Program-made: the position numbers and the translations under genes | In this document: positions 1-9,112 of the stretch, one piece after another | Numbering within the stretch: position 1 is the first letter of the stretch | How the letters are laid out: each line of letters begins with the position of its first letter | The notes under the pieces: model-generated | What the model saw: only the letters and a program-made list of their open reading frames with translations | Database searches by the model: none | What the model was told of the DNA's origin: nothing | Assembly: GCF_002220095.1 (NCBI RefSeq) | Contig: NZ_CP022372.1 | Location: 964,501 to 1,028,500, forward strand | Reading direction: 5' to 3' | Length of the DNA stretch: 64,000 nt | Source of the DNA: Bosea sp. AS-1 | GTDB lineage: Bacteria > Pseudomonadota > Alphaproteobacteria > Rhizobiales > Beijerinckiaceae

Positions 1-396
1 CATCAGCCCGTCCATAAGCCGCATGACGATGCCGTCGAACCAGCGATAATAGCCGGCGAACAGCCCGATGATCAGCCCCGCGAGGACCGAGATCGCCGCG
101 ACGCTCAGACCGACGATGAGCGAGACGCGGGCGCCGTAGACGGTTCGGGCGAAGACGTCTTGGCCGAGCTGGTCGGTGCCGAACCAGAGTTCCCGGGAGG
201 GCGGCTGCAGGCGCCGGGTCGGCAGCTTCAGCATCGGATCGCCGGCGATCAGCGGCGCGATGATCGCGACGGCGACGAAGAAGATCAGGATGGCCGCGCC
301 CAGCAGGATCGTCGGATTGCGGCGCGCGAAGCGGCCGAAGCGGGCGAGCCGGTTGCCGGAGGTCGAGGGGGTGGTCGGAGCGGTGATCGCAGTCAT
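1..396 (-). CDS. Dipeptide/oligopeptide-type ABC permease, DppC-like (partial, runs off left edge)
   Basis: The visible 132 N-terminal residues start at an ATG and continue past position 1. A hydrophobic first membrane segment (about residues 29-50) is followed by the DppC-family pattern ELWFGTDQLGQDVFARTVYG and a second membrane segment. This is the typical N-terminus of the second permease of peptide/nickel-type importers, which move small peptides or other solutes inward. It lies 12 bases after the DppB-like gene, in the order SBP, DppB, DppC. The ATPase genes are expected further left, outside the window. Substrate unknown. Confidence 0.9.
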   Translation of the reverse strand, partial: MTAITAPTTPSTSGNRLARFGRFARRNPTILLGAAILIFFVAVAIIAPLIAGDPMLKLPTRRLQPPSRELWFGTDQLGQDVFARTVYGARVSLIVGLSVAAISVLAGLIIGLFAGYYRWFDGIVMRLMDGLM

Positions 397-408
397 CGGT
401 CGCGCCCC

Positions 409-1350
409 TCAATGCCGGATGCGCGGGTCGATAAGCGAATAGGAGAGATCGACCGCGAGGTTGATCAGCACGTAGATACCCGAGAAGACCAGGATCACGC
501 CCTGGATGATCGGATAGTCGCGCTTCGAGATCGCATCGACGACGAGGCGGCCGACGCCGGGAATGTTGAAGACGGTCTCGGTGATGACGACGCCGCCGAT
601 CAGCAGCGCCACGCCGATGCCGATCACCGTGATGATCGGCACCCCGGCGTTCTTCAATGCGTGTTTCATCAGCATGGTGCGCGCCGAAACGCCCTTGGCG
701 TTGGCTGTGCGGATATAATCCTCTTCCAGCACCTCCTGCATCGAGGCGCGGGTCATGCGCGCGATCAGTGCGATATAGGCGAGACCCAGCGTTACCGTCG
801 GCAGCACGAGGTGGAGGAACCATGGGCCGATGCCGTCCAGGATCGGTCGATAGCCCTGCACAGGCAGCCAGCGCAGTTCGATCGCGAAGATATAGATCAG
901 CCCGTAGCCGACGACGAAGGCCGGCATCGAGAAGCCGAGCACCGAAAACCCCATCAAGAGCCGGTCGATCGGACGGCCTGCCTTCCAGGCGGCCAGCACG
1001 CCCAGCGTGACGGCGATGGTGACGGCAAAGAGCATCGTCAGCACGGCGAGAGACAAAGTCGGCTCAAGGCGCTGCAGGATCAGCGTCGAAACTGGTGTGC
1101 TGGAGAAGATCGAAACGCCGAGGTCGCCCTGGACGACGCGCAGCGCCCAGCGTCCGAACTGGACGAGCAGGGGATCGTCGAGCCCGAGCCTCTGGCGAAT
1201 GGCGAGGATCTGCTGCGGCGTGGCGTAGTCCCCCGCGATGATGGCGGCCGGATCGCCCGCCGAGAAATGCAGCAGCAGGAAGACGAAGATGCCGACCAGC
1301 GTCATCACCAGAATGGTCGATGCCAGACGTTGTGCGAGGTAGCTCAGCAT
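409..1350 (-). CDS. Dipeptide/oligopeptide-type ABC permease, DppB-like
   Basis: This 313-residue inner-membrane protein has an N-terminal anchor (LAQRLASTILVMTLVG) and a large periplasmic loop containing RLGLDDPLLVQFGRW. The core has several membrane segments and an EAA-loop signature near YIRTANAKGVS, where the ATPase docks. The chosen ATG at 1350 has an upstream AAGGAGGA; a longer in-frame extension to 1437 lacks DppB similarity. It pairs with the downstream DppC-like gene and the upstream SBP gene. Family assignment is firm; solute unknown, possibly a product or substrate of the M81 peptidase encoded upstream in the operon. Confidence 0.93.
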   Translation of the reverse strand: MLSYLAQRLASTILVMTLVGIFVFLLLHFSAGDPAAIIAGDYATPQQILAIRQRLGLDDPLLVQFGRWALRVVQGDLGVSIFSSTPVSTLILQRLEPTLSLAVLTMLFAVTIAVTLGVLAAWKAGRPIDRLLMGFSVLGFSMPAFVVGYGLIYIFAIELRWLPVQGYRPILDGIGPWFLHLVLPTVTLGLAYIALIARMTRASMQEVLEEDYIRTANAKGVSARTMLMKHALKNAGVPIITVIGIGVALLIGGVVITETVFNIPGVGRLVVDAISKRDYPIIQGVILVFSGIYVLINLAVDLSYSLIDPRIRH

Positions 1351-1540
1351 GGTCCCGTCGTCCTCCTTCGACTGGGTCGTTGCGGGCACCGGCGGCCATC
1401 GGCCGATGGGTGGATGCAGCGCGGGGCGGATAGCCATCGTCGGGGTTGCTGCCGCGCGATCGCCTTCGCAAGACGACGCAGAGAGCCGGGGCCCGCCTGG
1501 CGCGGGTCCCGGTTGTCGGGCGCAGGGCGCGACGAGGCTT

Positions 1541-3142
1541 TCAGCCCTTCTTCACGTTCCAGAACGGAATCAGCTCGGGCATGCCGATCAGGCCCGTGAG
1601 GTTGCGTAGGGCGGCCGGCTGGAACCATTGGCCAAAATACATGTGCGGCACGAAATCCCAGGCATTCTGCTGGATGTCGCGGGCGATCTGCTTGCGTTCG
1701 GCGTCCGTCTGGGCCGCGGCCCATTTGTCGCGCAGCTGTTCGTGCAGTTCGTTGCTTGGCCAGCCGAACCAGCCTTTCTCGCCATTGGCGGCGTGGCCGC
1801 TGAGCGAGACGGGGTTGCCGAAGGCGTTGACGGAACCGGAGGTGAAGAAGACGTTCCAGCCACCCTGGTCCGGTGGGGACTTCACGGCGCGGCGCGTGAC
1901 GACAGCGCCCCAATCGGAGGCCTGCAGCGAGACGTTGAAGCCGGCCTGGCGCATCCATTGCGCGACCAGGTTGGCGGCATTGTTCATGTAGGCGATGTTG
2001 GTCGCCTGCAGTACCACCACCGGGCGCCCGTCATAACCGGATTCCTTGACGAGCTGCTTCGCCTTCTCCATGTCCGGCGCCGTCTTGAACCAGTCGATAT
2101 TGGCATCGTTCTCCATCGGCGTGCCCATGCCGAACAGGGATGAGCAGCCGCGGAAATACTTCTCATCGCCGAAGGTCGCCTTCATCACCTCAGTCGGGTG
2201 GATGAGGTGCAGCATGGCCTGGCGGGCCTTGACGTTGTTGAACGGCGGATAGAGCCAGTTGACGCGAACCCAGCCGAGCTGCCCCTGCTTGTTGAGCACT
2301 TCGAGCTTGATCTCCTTCTCACCGGCGAGCGAGTCGAGCAGATCGACGTTCGGATATTCGATCATGTCGATCTCACCGGCCCGGATCGCGGCGATCGCGG
2401 TCGCCTCATCGGCGATGTTCTCGAAGACCACCCGGTCGACATTCACCACCTTGCCGCCGGCGGTGAAGACCGCAGGCTCTGAGCGGGGCACATAGTTCGG
2501 GTTCTTGTCGTAAACGTAGCGCTGGCCCTGGACGACGGCGCCCTCGTTGAAGACGAAGGGGCCGGAGCCGATGATCGTGCTGATCTGTTGGTTGGGGTCG
2601 GTCTGCGCCTCCTTCTCGCGCATGACGTAGCAGACATTGGTCGCAGCCTTTGCGAGCCATTCCACCACGAGCCCATAGGGCTCCTTCATCACGATCTGGA
2701 AGGTCTTGTCGTCCTTGACCGGCGTGTCGGCCAGGCGGGCCATCATGTGCTGACCGCCGCCGTCGCGCGCGCCCCAGCGCCGGATCGAGGCGACGCAATC
2801 CTTGGCGGTCACGGGCGTGCCGTCGCTGAAGTTCAAGCCGTCGCGCAATTCGAAGGTGTAGGTCTTGCGGTCGTCCGAGAGCGACCATTTCGAGACCATC
2901 TGGGGCTGCGGCTCATATTTTTCGTTCACGCCGAACAGCATGTCGTAGACCATGCCCGCGTGATAAGAGGTCATATTCGCGGTGGTCCAGACCGGATCGA
3001 AGACGCGAAGATCGCCGTGCAGCACGGCGCGGATGGTGCGTGCGGTGGAAGGCGTGGACTGGGCGCGGATCGTGGCCGGGGCGGCGACGAGCGCACCGGT
3101 TGCCAATCCGCCCTGAACGAAACGTCGGCGTGTCGTGGTCAT
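1541..3142 (-). CDS. ABC transporter solute-binding protein, SBP_bac_5 (DppA/OppA) family
   Basis: This 533-residue protein starts with a twin-arginine style export signal (TTRRRFVQGG, then a hydrophobic stretch and AxA before TIRAQS), so periplasmic export by Tat is likely. The family pattern follows: ADLRVFDPVW-like N-domain, WSLSDDRKTYTFELRDGLNFSDG, VTAKDC and a C-terminal lobe ending WNVKKG. Such proteins deliver peptides or other solutes to DppBC-type permeases. The ATG at 3142 has a very strong purine-rich site (GAGGAGGAG). The gene is the first of the transporter set and follows the M81 gene by about 100 bases. Confidence 0.94.
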   Translation of the reverse strand: MTTTRRRFVQGGLATGALVAAPATIRAQSTPSTARTIRAVLHGDLRVFDPVWTTANMTSYHAGMVYDMLFGVNEKYEPQPQMVSKWSLSDDRKTYTFELRDGLNFSDGTPVTAKDCVASIRRWGARDGGGQHMMARLADTPVKDDKTFQIVMKEPYGLVVEWLAKAATNVCYVMREKEAQTDPNQQISTIIGSGPFVFNEGAVVQGQRYVYDKNPNYVPRSEPAVFTAGGKVVNVDRVVFENIADEATAIAAIRAGEIDMIEYPNVDLLDSLAGEKEIKLEVLNKQGQLGWVRVNWLYPPFNNVKARQAMLHLIHPTEVMKATFGDEKYFRGCSSLFGMGTPMENDANIDWFKTAPDMEKAKQLVKESGYDGRPVVVLQATNIAYMNNAANLVAQWMRQAGFNVSLQASDWGAVVTRRAVKSPPDQGGWNVFFTSGSVNAFGNPVSLSGHAANGEKGWFGWPSNELHEQLRDKWAAAQTDAERKQIARDIQQNAWDFVPHMYFGQWFQPAALRNLTGLIGMPELIPFWNVKKG

Positions 3143-3245
3143 GTCGTTCTCCTCCTCGTTGCAGGCTGGGCCGCGGGCATTCACCTCGTCTGGCCCTTAT
3201 CGGGGCATGCTTCTTCTCTCCTGTTCCATCCGGGGGCGCGCGGCG

Positions 3246-4715
3246 TCAGACGACGAGGCGGCCCGGCGGGAGCGGATCATGCGGCCAGAGCGGCCGGTTG
3301 ATCTTGCGGTAGGGATATTTGCGCACGTCGAGATGCGACGGGCCGCCGCCATCGGTGTAGATCACCTCGCTGGCGATAGGGCCGTAGGCGGCATGGAAAT
3401 GGTTGGTCGACTTGACGCTGACGATGCGCTTCTGGGTCGGGTCGATACCGACACTGGTGAAGATCTCCAGCCCCAGCGCCTGTGTCCGGTGCGAGAGCAG
3501 TGCGACGTCGATGCCGTCGATGCGGATGCCGACGGCATTGCCGATCGGTACCTTGGCTGTGCCGAAGCTCTGCGTCCCGTTGCGGACCGCGCCCAGCACC
3601 GTCACCTCGCCGTCGACTGGCGGCCCCGAGGTCGAGGCGGCCTTGCCACCGAAGCGCAGCGGAATGGTCGCGCCGACGCCCGCCGTGAGGCAGAACTCGA
3701 CCGCGACCGGGTCCCAGACCGGGCCGACAGCGGCGTCGGCGATGCCGCGTTCGCGCAGGCGGTGGATGATGTTGGTGTTGTCCGAAGCCGCGCCACCACC
3801 GGCATTGTCGGTCGAATCCGCGATGACGCGCGGGCCGTTGGCGGGCCCGCCGAGCGCGCGGTCGAGCGCCTCGTCGAGCGGCGTCACGGGCGGAGCGAAC
3901 TGTCCCTTGAGCGAGCGGAACTCCTCGCCGAGCTTCGCCGCCAGCGCATCGCCCTTCGCCTTGGCATTGTCCGTCACGACGAGGACGCGGGTGCCGATCT
4001 CGGGGACGTCGCCTTGCTGGAAGCCATGCGCCAGCGAAACGGAAAGGATGCCATCCTTGCCTTCGAGCGCGCTCATCCGATCGACGAAGGAGCGGCCTGG
4101 CTCGCGCGTGGTCGGCACCAGCTCGATCATGCGGCAATCGTAAAGCGACATCACGGGTTTGATCTCGCCGCGGATCGTACGCAGTATGAGGTCGACCAGC
4201 TCCTCGGCCCGCTCGACGAAGTCGATATGCGGATATTCCTTGTAGAGAATGATTGCGTCGGCGAGACGCACCCGCTTCTCGGTCAGATGACAATGCGGAT
4301 CGAGCTCGACGCCGATCGGGACGTCGGGGCCGACGATGGCGCGGACATGCTCGAGGATGTCGCCTTCGCAGTCGTCATAACCATGCGCGACCATGGCACC
4401 GTGCAGCCCGAGCAGGACGCCGTCGACCGGTAGCGCGGCCTTGAGCTGGGCGAGGATCTCGTCCCGCATCTCCTCGTAATCGGCCTTGACGCAGGTTCCG
4501 GACGGCTCGGCCCAGAAACAGGAGCCTTCGATCAGTTCGAAGCCGTCGCGCTTGGCGCGTTGCCGGGCGACATAGAGCGGAGCGGTGGTGTGGGTTGCCC
4601 GGTCGGGGTGATGTCCGGCCGGGAAATAGGCCGAGGCCTCGAAATTGGCCCGTGATGTCGGGATAGGGGAGAATGTGTTCGTTTCGGTCGCGAGCGAAGC
4701 GGCAAACAGACGCAT
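3246..4715 (-). CDS. M81 family metallopeptidase (MlrC / microcystinase C-like)
   Basis: This 489-residue cytosolic protein has the M81 N-terminal domain: FAASLATETNTFSPIPT at the start, then GVLLGLHGAMVAHGYDD and IGVELDPHCHLTEKRV, which supply metal ligands in this family. The MlrC C-terminal domain follows (VIADSTDNAGGGAASDNT near residue 300). Characterised MlrC hydrolyses linear peptides from microcystin, but most members have unknown substrates. AAGGT precedes the ATG at 4715. It sits in an operon with an SDR and a peptide-type importer, which suggests breakdown of an imported peptide-like compound. The specific substrate is not deducible. Confidence 0.9.
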   Translation of the reverse strand: MRLFAASLATETNTFSPIPTSRANFEASAYFPAGHHPDRATHTTAPLYVARQRAKRDGFELIEGSCFWAEPSGTCVKADYEEMRDEILAQLKAALPVDGVLLGLHGAMVAHGYDDCEGDILEHVRAIVGPDVPIGVELDPHCHLTEKRVRLADAIILYKEYPHIDFVERAEELVDLILRTIRGEIKPVMSLYDCRMIELVPTTREPGRSFVDRMSALEGKDGILSVSLAHGFQQGDVPEIGTRVLVVTDNAKAKGDALAAKLGEEFRSLKGQFAPPVTPLDEALDRALGGPANGPRVIADSTDNAGGGAASDNTNIIHRLRERGIADAAVGPVWDPVAVEFCLTAGVGATIPLRFGGKAASTSGPPVDGEVTVLGAVRNGTQSFGTAKVPIGNAVGIRIDGIDVALLSHRTQALGLEIFTSVGIDPTQKRIVSVKSTNHFHAAYGPIASEVIYTDGGGPSHLDVRKYPYRKINRPLWPHDPLPPGRLVV

Positions 4716-4835
4716 AAGCTACCTTTCCGAAAAGGTGATCCTCATGTTCGGTTGGCCGCGAAGGCCATGTCAAGCTGCAGCGCCGCTCCCGAATTGTGCG
4801 CCTGCGGTATCGGCTTCGGTGCGTGAGCCCCTCGA

Positions 4836-5609
4836 TCAGTAGGTCGCCCGGGCGCCCGACAGGTCGAAGATGCCGCCCGTCGAGAAGGAGCATTCGTCCG
4901 AGGCGAGCCAGAGTACCATGCGCGCCACCTCTTCGACCTCGACGAAACGCCCCATCGGGATGCGGGACATGATGTCGGCGCGCCGCTCCACGGAAATCTC
5001 CTTCGCCATGGCGGTCTCGGCGGCAGCGGGCGTGATCGCCGTCACGGTGATGCCGTCGCGCGCGGTCTCCTTGGCCGTGCTCTTGGTCAGGGCGATCACG
5101 CCTGCCTTGGAGGCCGAATAGGCGGCGGCCAGCGCCATCCCCTCCTTGCCCTGGATCGAGGCGATGTTGACGACGTGGCCGCGCAGCGGATGGCCGCCGA
5201 TGCCAACGCGCGGCTCCTGCGTCCGCATGCGGCCGAGCAAGGCCCGGCTGACGAGATAGGTGCCGAACAGGTTGACCCGGAGCACCGCCTCGAAATTTCG
5301 CGGATCGGTTTCCCAGATCGGCTTCACCTCGCCCAGAATGCCGGCATTGTTGACGAGGATGTCGATGCGCCCATGGGCGGCGAAGGCAGCCGCGGCGGCG
5401 GCATCAACGGCGGCGGCTTCGGTGATGTCGACCTGGCGCTGGCCGACGCCGAGTTCGGCAGCGGCTTCACCGAGGCGGGCGAGATGAGCGTCCCACAGTT
5501 CCACCGTCGCGCCGGCATCGCGCAACGCCGCGGCAATACCGCGGCCGAGGCCTCCAGCACCACCTGTGACGATGGCCTTGCGGCTGGCGAGATCATAGCG
5601 GGCATCCAT
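4836..5609 (-). CDS. SDR family NAD(P)-dependent oxidoreductase
   Basis: This is a 257-residue classical short-chain dehydrogenase. It has the Rossmann motif TGGAGGLGRG (about residues 15-24), the NNAG motif (LVNNAGIL), an active-site serine in NIASIQG and the catalytic YSASK. The C-terminus ends in a family-typical segment, LASDECSFSTGGIFDLSGA. Its ATG shares a base with the stop of the upstream gene (TGATG), so translation is probably coupled. It is expected to oxidise or reduce an alcohol or ketone of the pathway served by the M81 peptidase and importer. Substrate unknown. Confidence 0.93.
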   Translation of the reverse strand: MDARYDLASRKAIVTGGAGGLGRGIAAALRDAGATVELWDAHLARLGEAAAELGVGQRQVDITEAAAVDAAAAAAFAAHGRIDILVNNAGILGEVKPIWETDPRNFEAVLRVNLFGTYLVSRALLGRMRTQEPRVGIGGHPLRGHVVNIASIQGKEGMALAAAYSASKAGVIALTKSTAKETARDGITVTAITPAAAETAMAKEISVERRADIMSRIPMGRFVEVEEVARMVLWLASDECSFSTGGIFDLSGARATY

Positions 5610-6307
5610 CAGCCGGCGCTCCAGGCGGTCTTGGTGCGGGTGATCTGATGACGGTAGAGGCCGAGCGAATAGGGCCCGGCGGCGCCGATGGCATCAAGCG
5701 CGGCGGGTGACAACGCCTGTTTCGCCAGTGCGGCGAAATCGGGCTCGTCGCCCCAGCCCTCGAGCAGCAGTACCCAGCGCGGCACGGCATTGGCGACGCC
5801 GCGGGCCTTCTGCTCGGCGGTCGCGACGCCGCTCGCCTCGGCATCGGCGACGAGCAGGTGCACGCCGGCGATGCCGGGTTTATAGAGCAGATCGGGAATG
5901 AGGCGCCGCACCAGCGCCTCGCGATGATCCTTCTCCCGACCTTCCGGCACATCGTAGCGCAGCGTCGCGATCAGTCCGCCTTGTGCCGGGCCGGTGCTCT
6001 CGACGACCCGGCAGATCGAACGGGCGACCGAGCGGAAATGCTTGACGGCGCTGAGCGTCCAGGGCGTGGGTGCGTTGACGCGAGCGGTGTAGTCCTGGCT
6101 CTTCAGCGTCTCGACGCTCAGCGCCTCATAGAGGTTGAAGAACTCCAGCTCGGCCTCGATCGCGACATAGCGGCGCCCACGCAGGAAGCCGGGAATGCCG
6201 ACGCGTTCCGGCATGTGCTCCTGGCCGTGCCAAGCATAGAATTCACCGCGCCCCTCCGGCGCGATGTCGTGCCAGATCGCGACCGCCCCTTCACCCGCCA
6301 GACTCAA
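5609..6307 (-). CDS. Two-domain ferredoxin-fold (EthD/dimeric alpha-beta barrel-like) protein, function unknown
   Basis: The protein has two similar halves. The first contains FYAWHGQEHMPERVGIPGF followed by RGRRYVA, a pattern like EthD-type dimeric alpha-beta barrels. The second repeats a LIATLRYDVPEG strand plus a helical region. No signal peptide or membrane segment is seen. The start is uncertain. A TTG at 6307 has a strong GGGAGGG five bases upstream. An ATG at 6394 lies inside the operator palindrome with no good ribosome site, and its extra 29 residues begin with AT-rich promoter-like codons. I chose 6307. It leads the operon with the SDR and M81 genes; a small-molecule isomerase or binding role is possible. 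Confidence 0.7.
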   Translation of the reverse strand: MSLAGEGAVAIWHDIAPEGRGEFYAWHGQEHMPERVGIPGFLRGRRYVAIEAELEFFNLYEALSVETLKSQDYTARVNAPTPWTLSAVKHFRSVARSICRVVESTGPAQGGLIATLRYDVPEGREKDHREALVRRLIPDLLYKPGIAGVHLLVADAEASGVATAEQKARGVANAVPRWVLLLEGWGDEPDFAALAKQALSPAALDAIGAAGPYSLGLYRHQITRTKTAWSAG

Positions 6308-6383
6308 TGCACCCTCCCGGCTTGCCGTCGCGAGGCGCGTTGACTCGGCCTCGCCGCACTCATATACGGAAAGGAATTCTGAA

Positions 6384-6400
6384 TTGGAAATCATTTCCAA
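6384..6400. promoter_or_regulatory. IclR-type operator palindrome between divergent operons
   Basis: TTGGAAATCATTTCCAA is a perfect 8-bp inverted repeat around a central C. It contains an exact match to the published E. coli IclR consensus TGGAAATNATTTCCA. It lies 24 bases upstream of an IclR-family gene and upstream of the minus-strand M81 operon. On the minus strand a TATATG hexamer lies 18 bases after TTTCCA, so the site could overlap a -35 element. Confidence 0.75.
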
Positions 6401-6424
6401 AAATAATCCGAGGACGCCATCAAG

Positions 6425-7264
6425 GTGACGATCGCTGCCGTCGAGCGGGCATTGAAGCTGATCGAGGCGCTAGCCGGCGAGCCGGATGGCGTCGATCTCA
6501 GCCTGCTTGCCGAGCGGCTCGACCTGCCCTTCAGCGCGACGCATCGGCTGCTGGCGACCCTGGCCGAGCGCGGGTTCGTCGGCCAGGATGCGCAATCCGG
6601 TGCCTACGGCCTGACGCTGAAGCTCGCCCAACTTGCTTTCCGCGATCTCGACAGCCGCGGCCTGCCAGATGCCGGCCAGATCGTGCTCGACCGGCTGGCG
6701 GCGGAGACGCGGGAGTACTGCCGGCTCGCAGTGGTGGACCGCGGCGATCTGGTCTGGATCGCTCGCTCGCAGGGGGCGACGGCCGGCTTGCGCTACGAGC
6801 CGCCGATGGGGGCCGGACCTGTCCTGCACGCGACCGCGACCGGCAAGGCTTGGCTCGCCTCGCTGCCGGAGGCCGAGGCATTGCGCATTGTCTTCGCGCG
6901 CGGCTTCGACGGCGATGACCGTACCGGGCCGAATGCGCTCAGGGACGTCGACGCGCTGAGGGCCCATCTCAGCGAGGCGCGGCGGCGTAGCTTCGCGACG
7001 GCGGTGGAGGAGGGAGAGATCGGCATCGTCGCAATGGCGACGACCTTCCGATCCGGCCCCGATCCGGCCGCGCCGATTGCCGGGACGCTGAGCGTCGCCG
7101 GCCCGCTGCCGCGGATGCCGGAGGAGCGGCGACCGGTTATCGCGGAAGCGCTCAAGCGTGCCGCCGAAGAGATGGCCGAGATCTGGCCGCTGCGCCGGCG
7201 GCAGATTCAGCCGACGCCGGCCGTGCCGGTGCGCGACATCCAGCAGGCAGGAGTATCGGCATGA
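6425..7264 (+). CDS. IclR family transcriptional regulator
   Basis: This 279-residue protein has an N-terminal winged helix-turn-helix (AAVERALKLIEALAG, then LSLLAERLDLPFSATHRLLATL) and a C-terminal IclR effector-binding domain (MGAGPVLHATATGKAWLASL and EEGEIGIVAMATTF). It starts with GTG. Its 3' end overlaps the next permease gene by four bases (ATGA), so it is co-transcribed with the NitT/TauT-type importer and divergent from the M81 operon. An exact IclR-type palindrome lies immediately upstream, suggesting it controls both operons and itself. Inducer unknown. Confidence 0.93.
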   Translation: MTIAAVERALKLIEALAGEPDGVDLSLLAERLDLPFSATHRLLATLAERGFVGQDAQSGAYGLTLKLAQLAFRDLDSRGLPDAGQIVLDRLAAETREYCRLAVVDRGDLVWIARSQGATAGLRYEPPMGAGPVLHATATGKAWLASLPEAEALRIVFARGFDGDDRTGPNALRDVDALRAHLSEARRRSFATAVEEGEIGIVAMATTFRSGPDPAAPIAGTLSVAGPLPRMPEERRPVIAEALKRAAEEMAEIWPLRRRQIQPTPAVPVRDIQQAGVSA

Positions 7265-8073
7265 GCGACGGAGCCGCCACATCGGCTCTCCCGGCGGGTT
7301 CGGTGGAGCGGAGCCGGCTGCGCGAGTGGGGCTCGGCCATCGCATGGCCGTTGATGAGCTTCGCCGTGCTGCTCGCCGCCTGGGAATGGCTGGTGCCGCT
7401 CGCGCGTATCCCGGAATATATCCTGCCGGTGCCGAGCGCGTTCTTCGAGCGACTCTGGACCGACCGTGCCGAGATCTTCCAGCACACCCTGGTCACAGCC
7501 AATGAGGTCGTGCTCGGCTTCCTGATGGCGGCGGTCATCTCGATCCCGCTGGGCTATGTCATCGTATCGGTGAGGTTGCTGGAGAAGGCGATTTATCCGG
7601 TCATCGTCTTCTTCCAACTCGTGCCGAAGATCGCGATCGCGCCGCTGTTCGTCGTCTGGTTCGGTTTCGGGCTGTTTCCGAAGGTGCTGCTGACTTTCCT
7701 GCTCTGCTTCTTCCCGACGCTGGTGGCGAGCATGACCGGTTTCCGCGCCCTCGACGAGCGCGTGCTCTATCTCACCCGCTCGATGGGCGCCTCGGCCTGG
7801 CAGACCTTCCGCTATGTCCGCGTGCCGGCGGCGCTGACCTATATCTTCTCGGGACTGAAAGTCTCGGCGGTCTTCGCCGCGACCGGCGCGATCGTGGGCG
7901 AGTTTGTCGGCGCCAATGCGGGCCTCGGCTACCTCCTGCTACGCGGCACGAGCTTCCTCGACATGCCGCTGATCTTCGCCTGCCTCGTGGCGCTGAGCGT
8001 CGTCGGCATCCTGTTCAGCTACATCGTCGACGGCCTCGAAATTCTGCTGATGCCCTGGCAACGCAAGGGCTGA
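7261..8073 (+). CDS. ABC transporter permease, NitT/TauT (SsuC) family
   Basis: This 270-residue inner-membrane protein has about six hydrophobic segments and a binding-protein-dependent transport signature around TRSMGASAWQTFRYVRVPAA, the EAA loop that contacts the ATPase. Length and motifs match permeases for nitrate, taurine, sulfonates or pyrimidine precursors. Its ATG overlaps the IclR stop (ATGA). The solute-binding protein and ATPase genes follow in the same operon. Substrate unknown. Confidence 0.93.
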   Translation: MSDGAATSALPAGSVERSRLREWGSAIAWPLMSFAVLLAAWEWLVPLARIPEYILPVPSAFFERLWTDRAEIFQHTLVTANEVVLGFLMAAVISIPLGYVIVSVRLLEKAIYPVIVFFQLVPKIAIAPLFVVWFGFGLFPKVLLTFLLCFFPTLVASMTGFRALDERVLYLTRSMGASAWQTFRYVRVPAALTYIFSGLKVSAVFAATGAIVGEFVGANAGLGYLLLRGTSFLDMPLIFACLVALSVVGILFSYIVDGLEILLMPWQRKG

Positions 8074-8119
8074 CCACCACACGCATAAGCCGGATGAACC
8101 GGCTCTCGGGAGGATACAG

Positions 8120-9112
8120 ATGAACAGACGCATGCTGATCACCGCTGCCGCCGTGCTCGTGCTGAGCGCTTCCGGCGCACTGGCGCAGAGCGCCGGCAAA
8201 CCGATGAAGATCACGCTGAACTTCCTTGCCGCGGCTCCCAATGCCGGCTTCATGATGGCCAAGCAGATGGGACTCTACCAGAAAGCCGGCATCGACTTGA
8301 CCATCGAGGAGGGTAAGGGTTCCGGCACCACGGCGCAGATGGTCGCGACCGGCCAGACCGATCTCGGCTTTGCCGACGCTCCGGCCGCGATGCAGCTGCG
8401 CACCAAGGGCGCGCCGGTGAAGATCGTCGCGCCGGTGCTGCAGACCAACGGCTTCGCCATCATCGCGCTGGAGGATTCCGGCATCGCCTCGCCGAAGGAC
8501 CTCGTCGGCAAGCGCGTCGCGGTCCAGCCCGGCACAGCGCAGACCACGCTGCTCGACGCAATCCTCGCCAGCAACCAGATCGACAAGAGCAAGGTCAACA
8601 TCATCAACATCGACCCGGGCGCCTTCGTCGGGGCGCTGCTGGAAAAGAAGGTCGATGTCATCCTGGGCGGCGCCGATTTCCACTCCGTCCAGATTCGTGA
8701 GCGTGGCTTTAAGGTGCGCGACATCTTCTATCGCGACGTCGGGGTGCCGACGGTCGGGCTCTCGATCATCGCCCGCGACGACAGGATCAAGGCCGACGCC
8801 GAACTCTATAGGAAGTTCGTCGAGGCCAGCCTGCAGGGCTGGGATGCAGCCCGTAAGAATCCGGACGCCGCCGCCGACGCGGTCGTCGCGCAATTCCCCT
8901 CGGTGAAAAAGGCGCAGGTGATGGCCCAGTTCGACGTGGTCAACAAGCTGCTCTGTGCACCCGGTGCAACATCGCTCGGCAAGGTGCCGGAAGCGAACTG
9001 GACCAAGAGCTTCGAATTACTCACCCAGTATCTTGGCCTGCCCAAGGACAAGCCGATCACCGATTACTACACGACAGAGCTGCTGCCGGCGTCGGCACCG
9101 GCTTGCCCCTAA
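8120..9112 (+). CDS. ABC transporter solute-binding protein, NMT1/THI5-like (NitT/TauT type)
   Basis: This 330-residue protein has a clear Sec signal peptide (MNRRMLITAAAVLVLSASGA, cleavage near ALAQS). The NMT1-like pattern follows: MKITLNFLAAAPNAGFMMAKQ at the start, GLYQKAGIDLTIEEGKGSGT, and a central LVGKRVAVQPGTAQTTLL. Such proteins bind nitrate, aromatic sulfonates, thiamine precursors or hydroxymethylpyrimidine analogues. GGGAGGA precedes the ATG. It lies between the permease and ATPase genes of the same importer. Confidence 0.93.
   Translation: MNRRMLITAAAVLVLSASGALAQSAGKPMKITLNFLAAAPNAGFMMAKQMGLYQKAGIDLTIEEGKGSGTTAQMVATGQTDLGFADAPAAMQLRTKGAPVKIVAPVLQTNGFAIIALEDSGIASPKDLVGKRVAVQPGTAQTTLLDAILASNQIDKSKVNIINIDPGAFVGALLEKKVDVILGGADFHSVQIRERGFKVRDIFYRDVGVPTVGLSIIARDDRIKADAELYRKFVEASLQGWDAARKNPDAAADAVVAQFPSVKKAQVMAQFDVVNKLLCAPGATSLGKVPEANWTKSFELLTQYLGLPKDKPITDYYTTELLPASAPACP

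Noticed and set aside
160..1599. A 479-codon plus-strand frame over the DppB-like gene
   Set aside because: The opposite strand encodes an unmistakable permease; this frame is His/Asp/Arg-rich noise.
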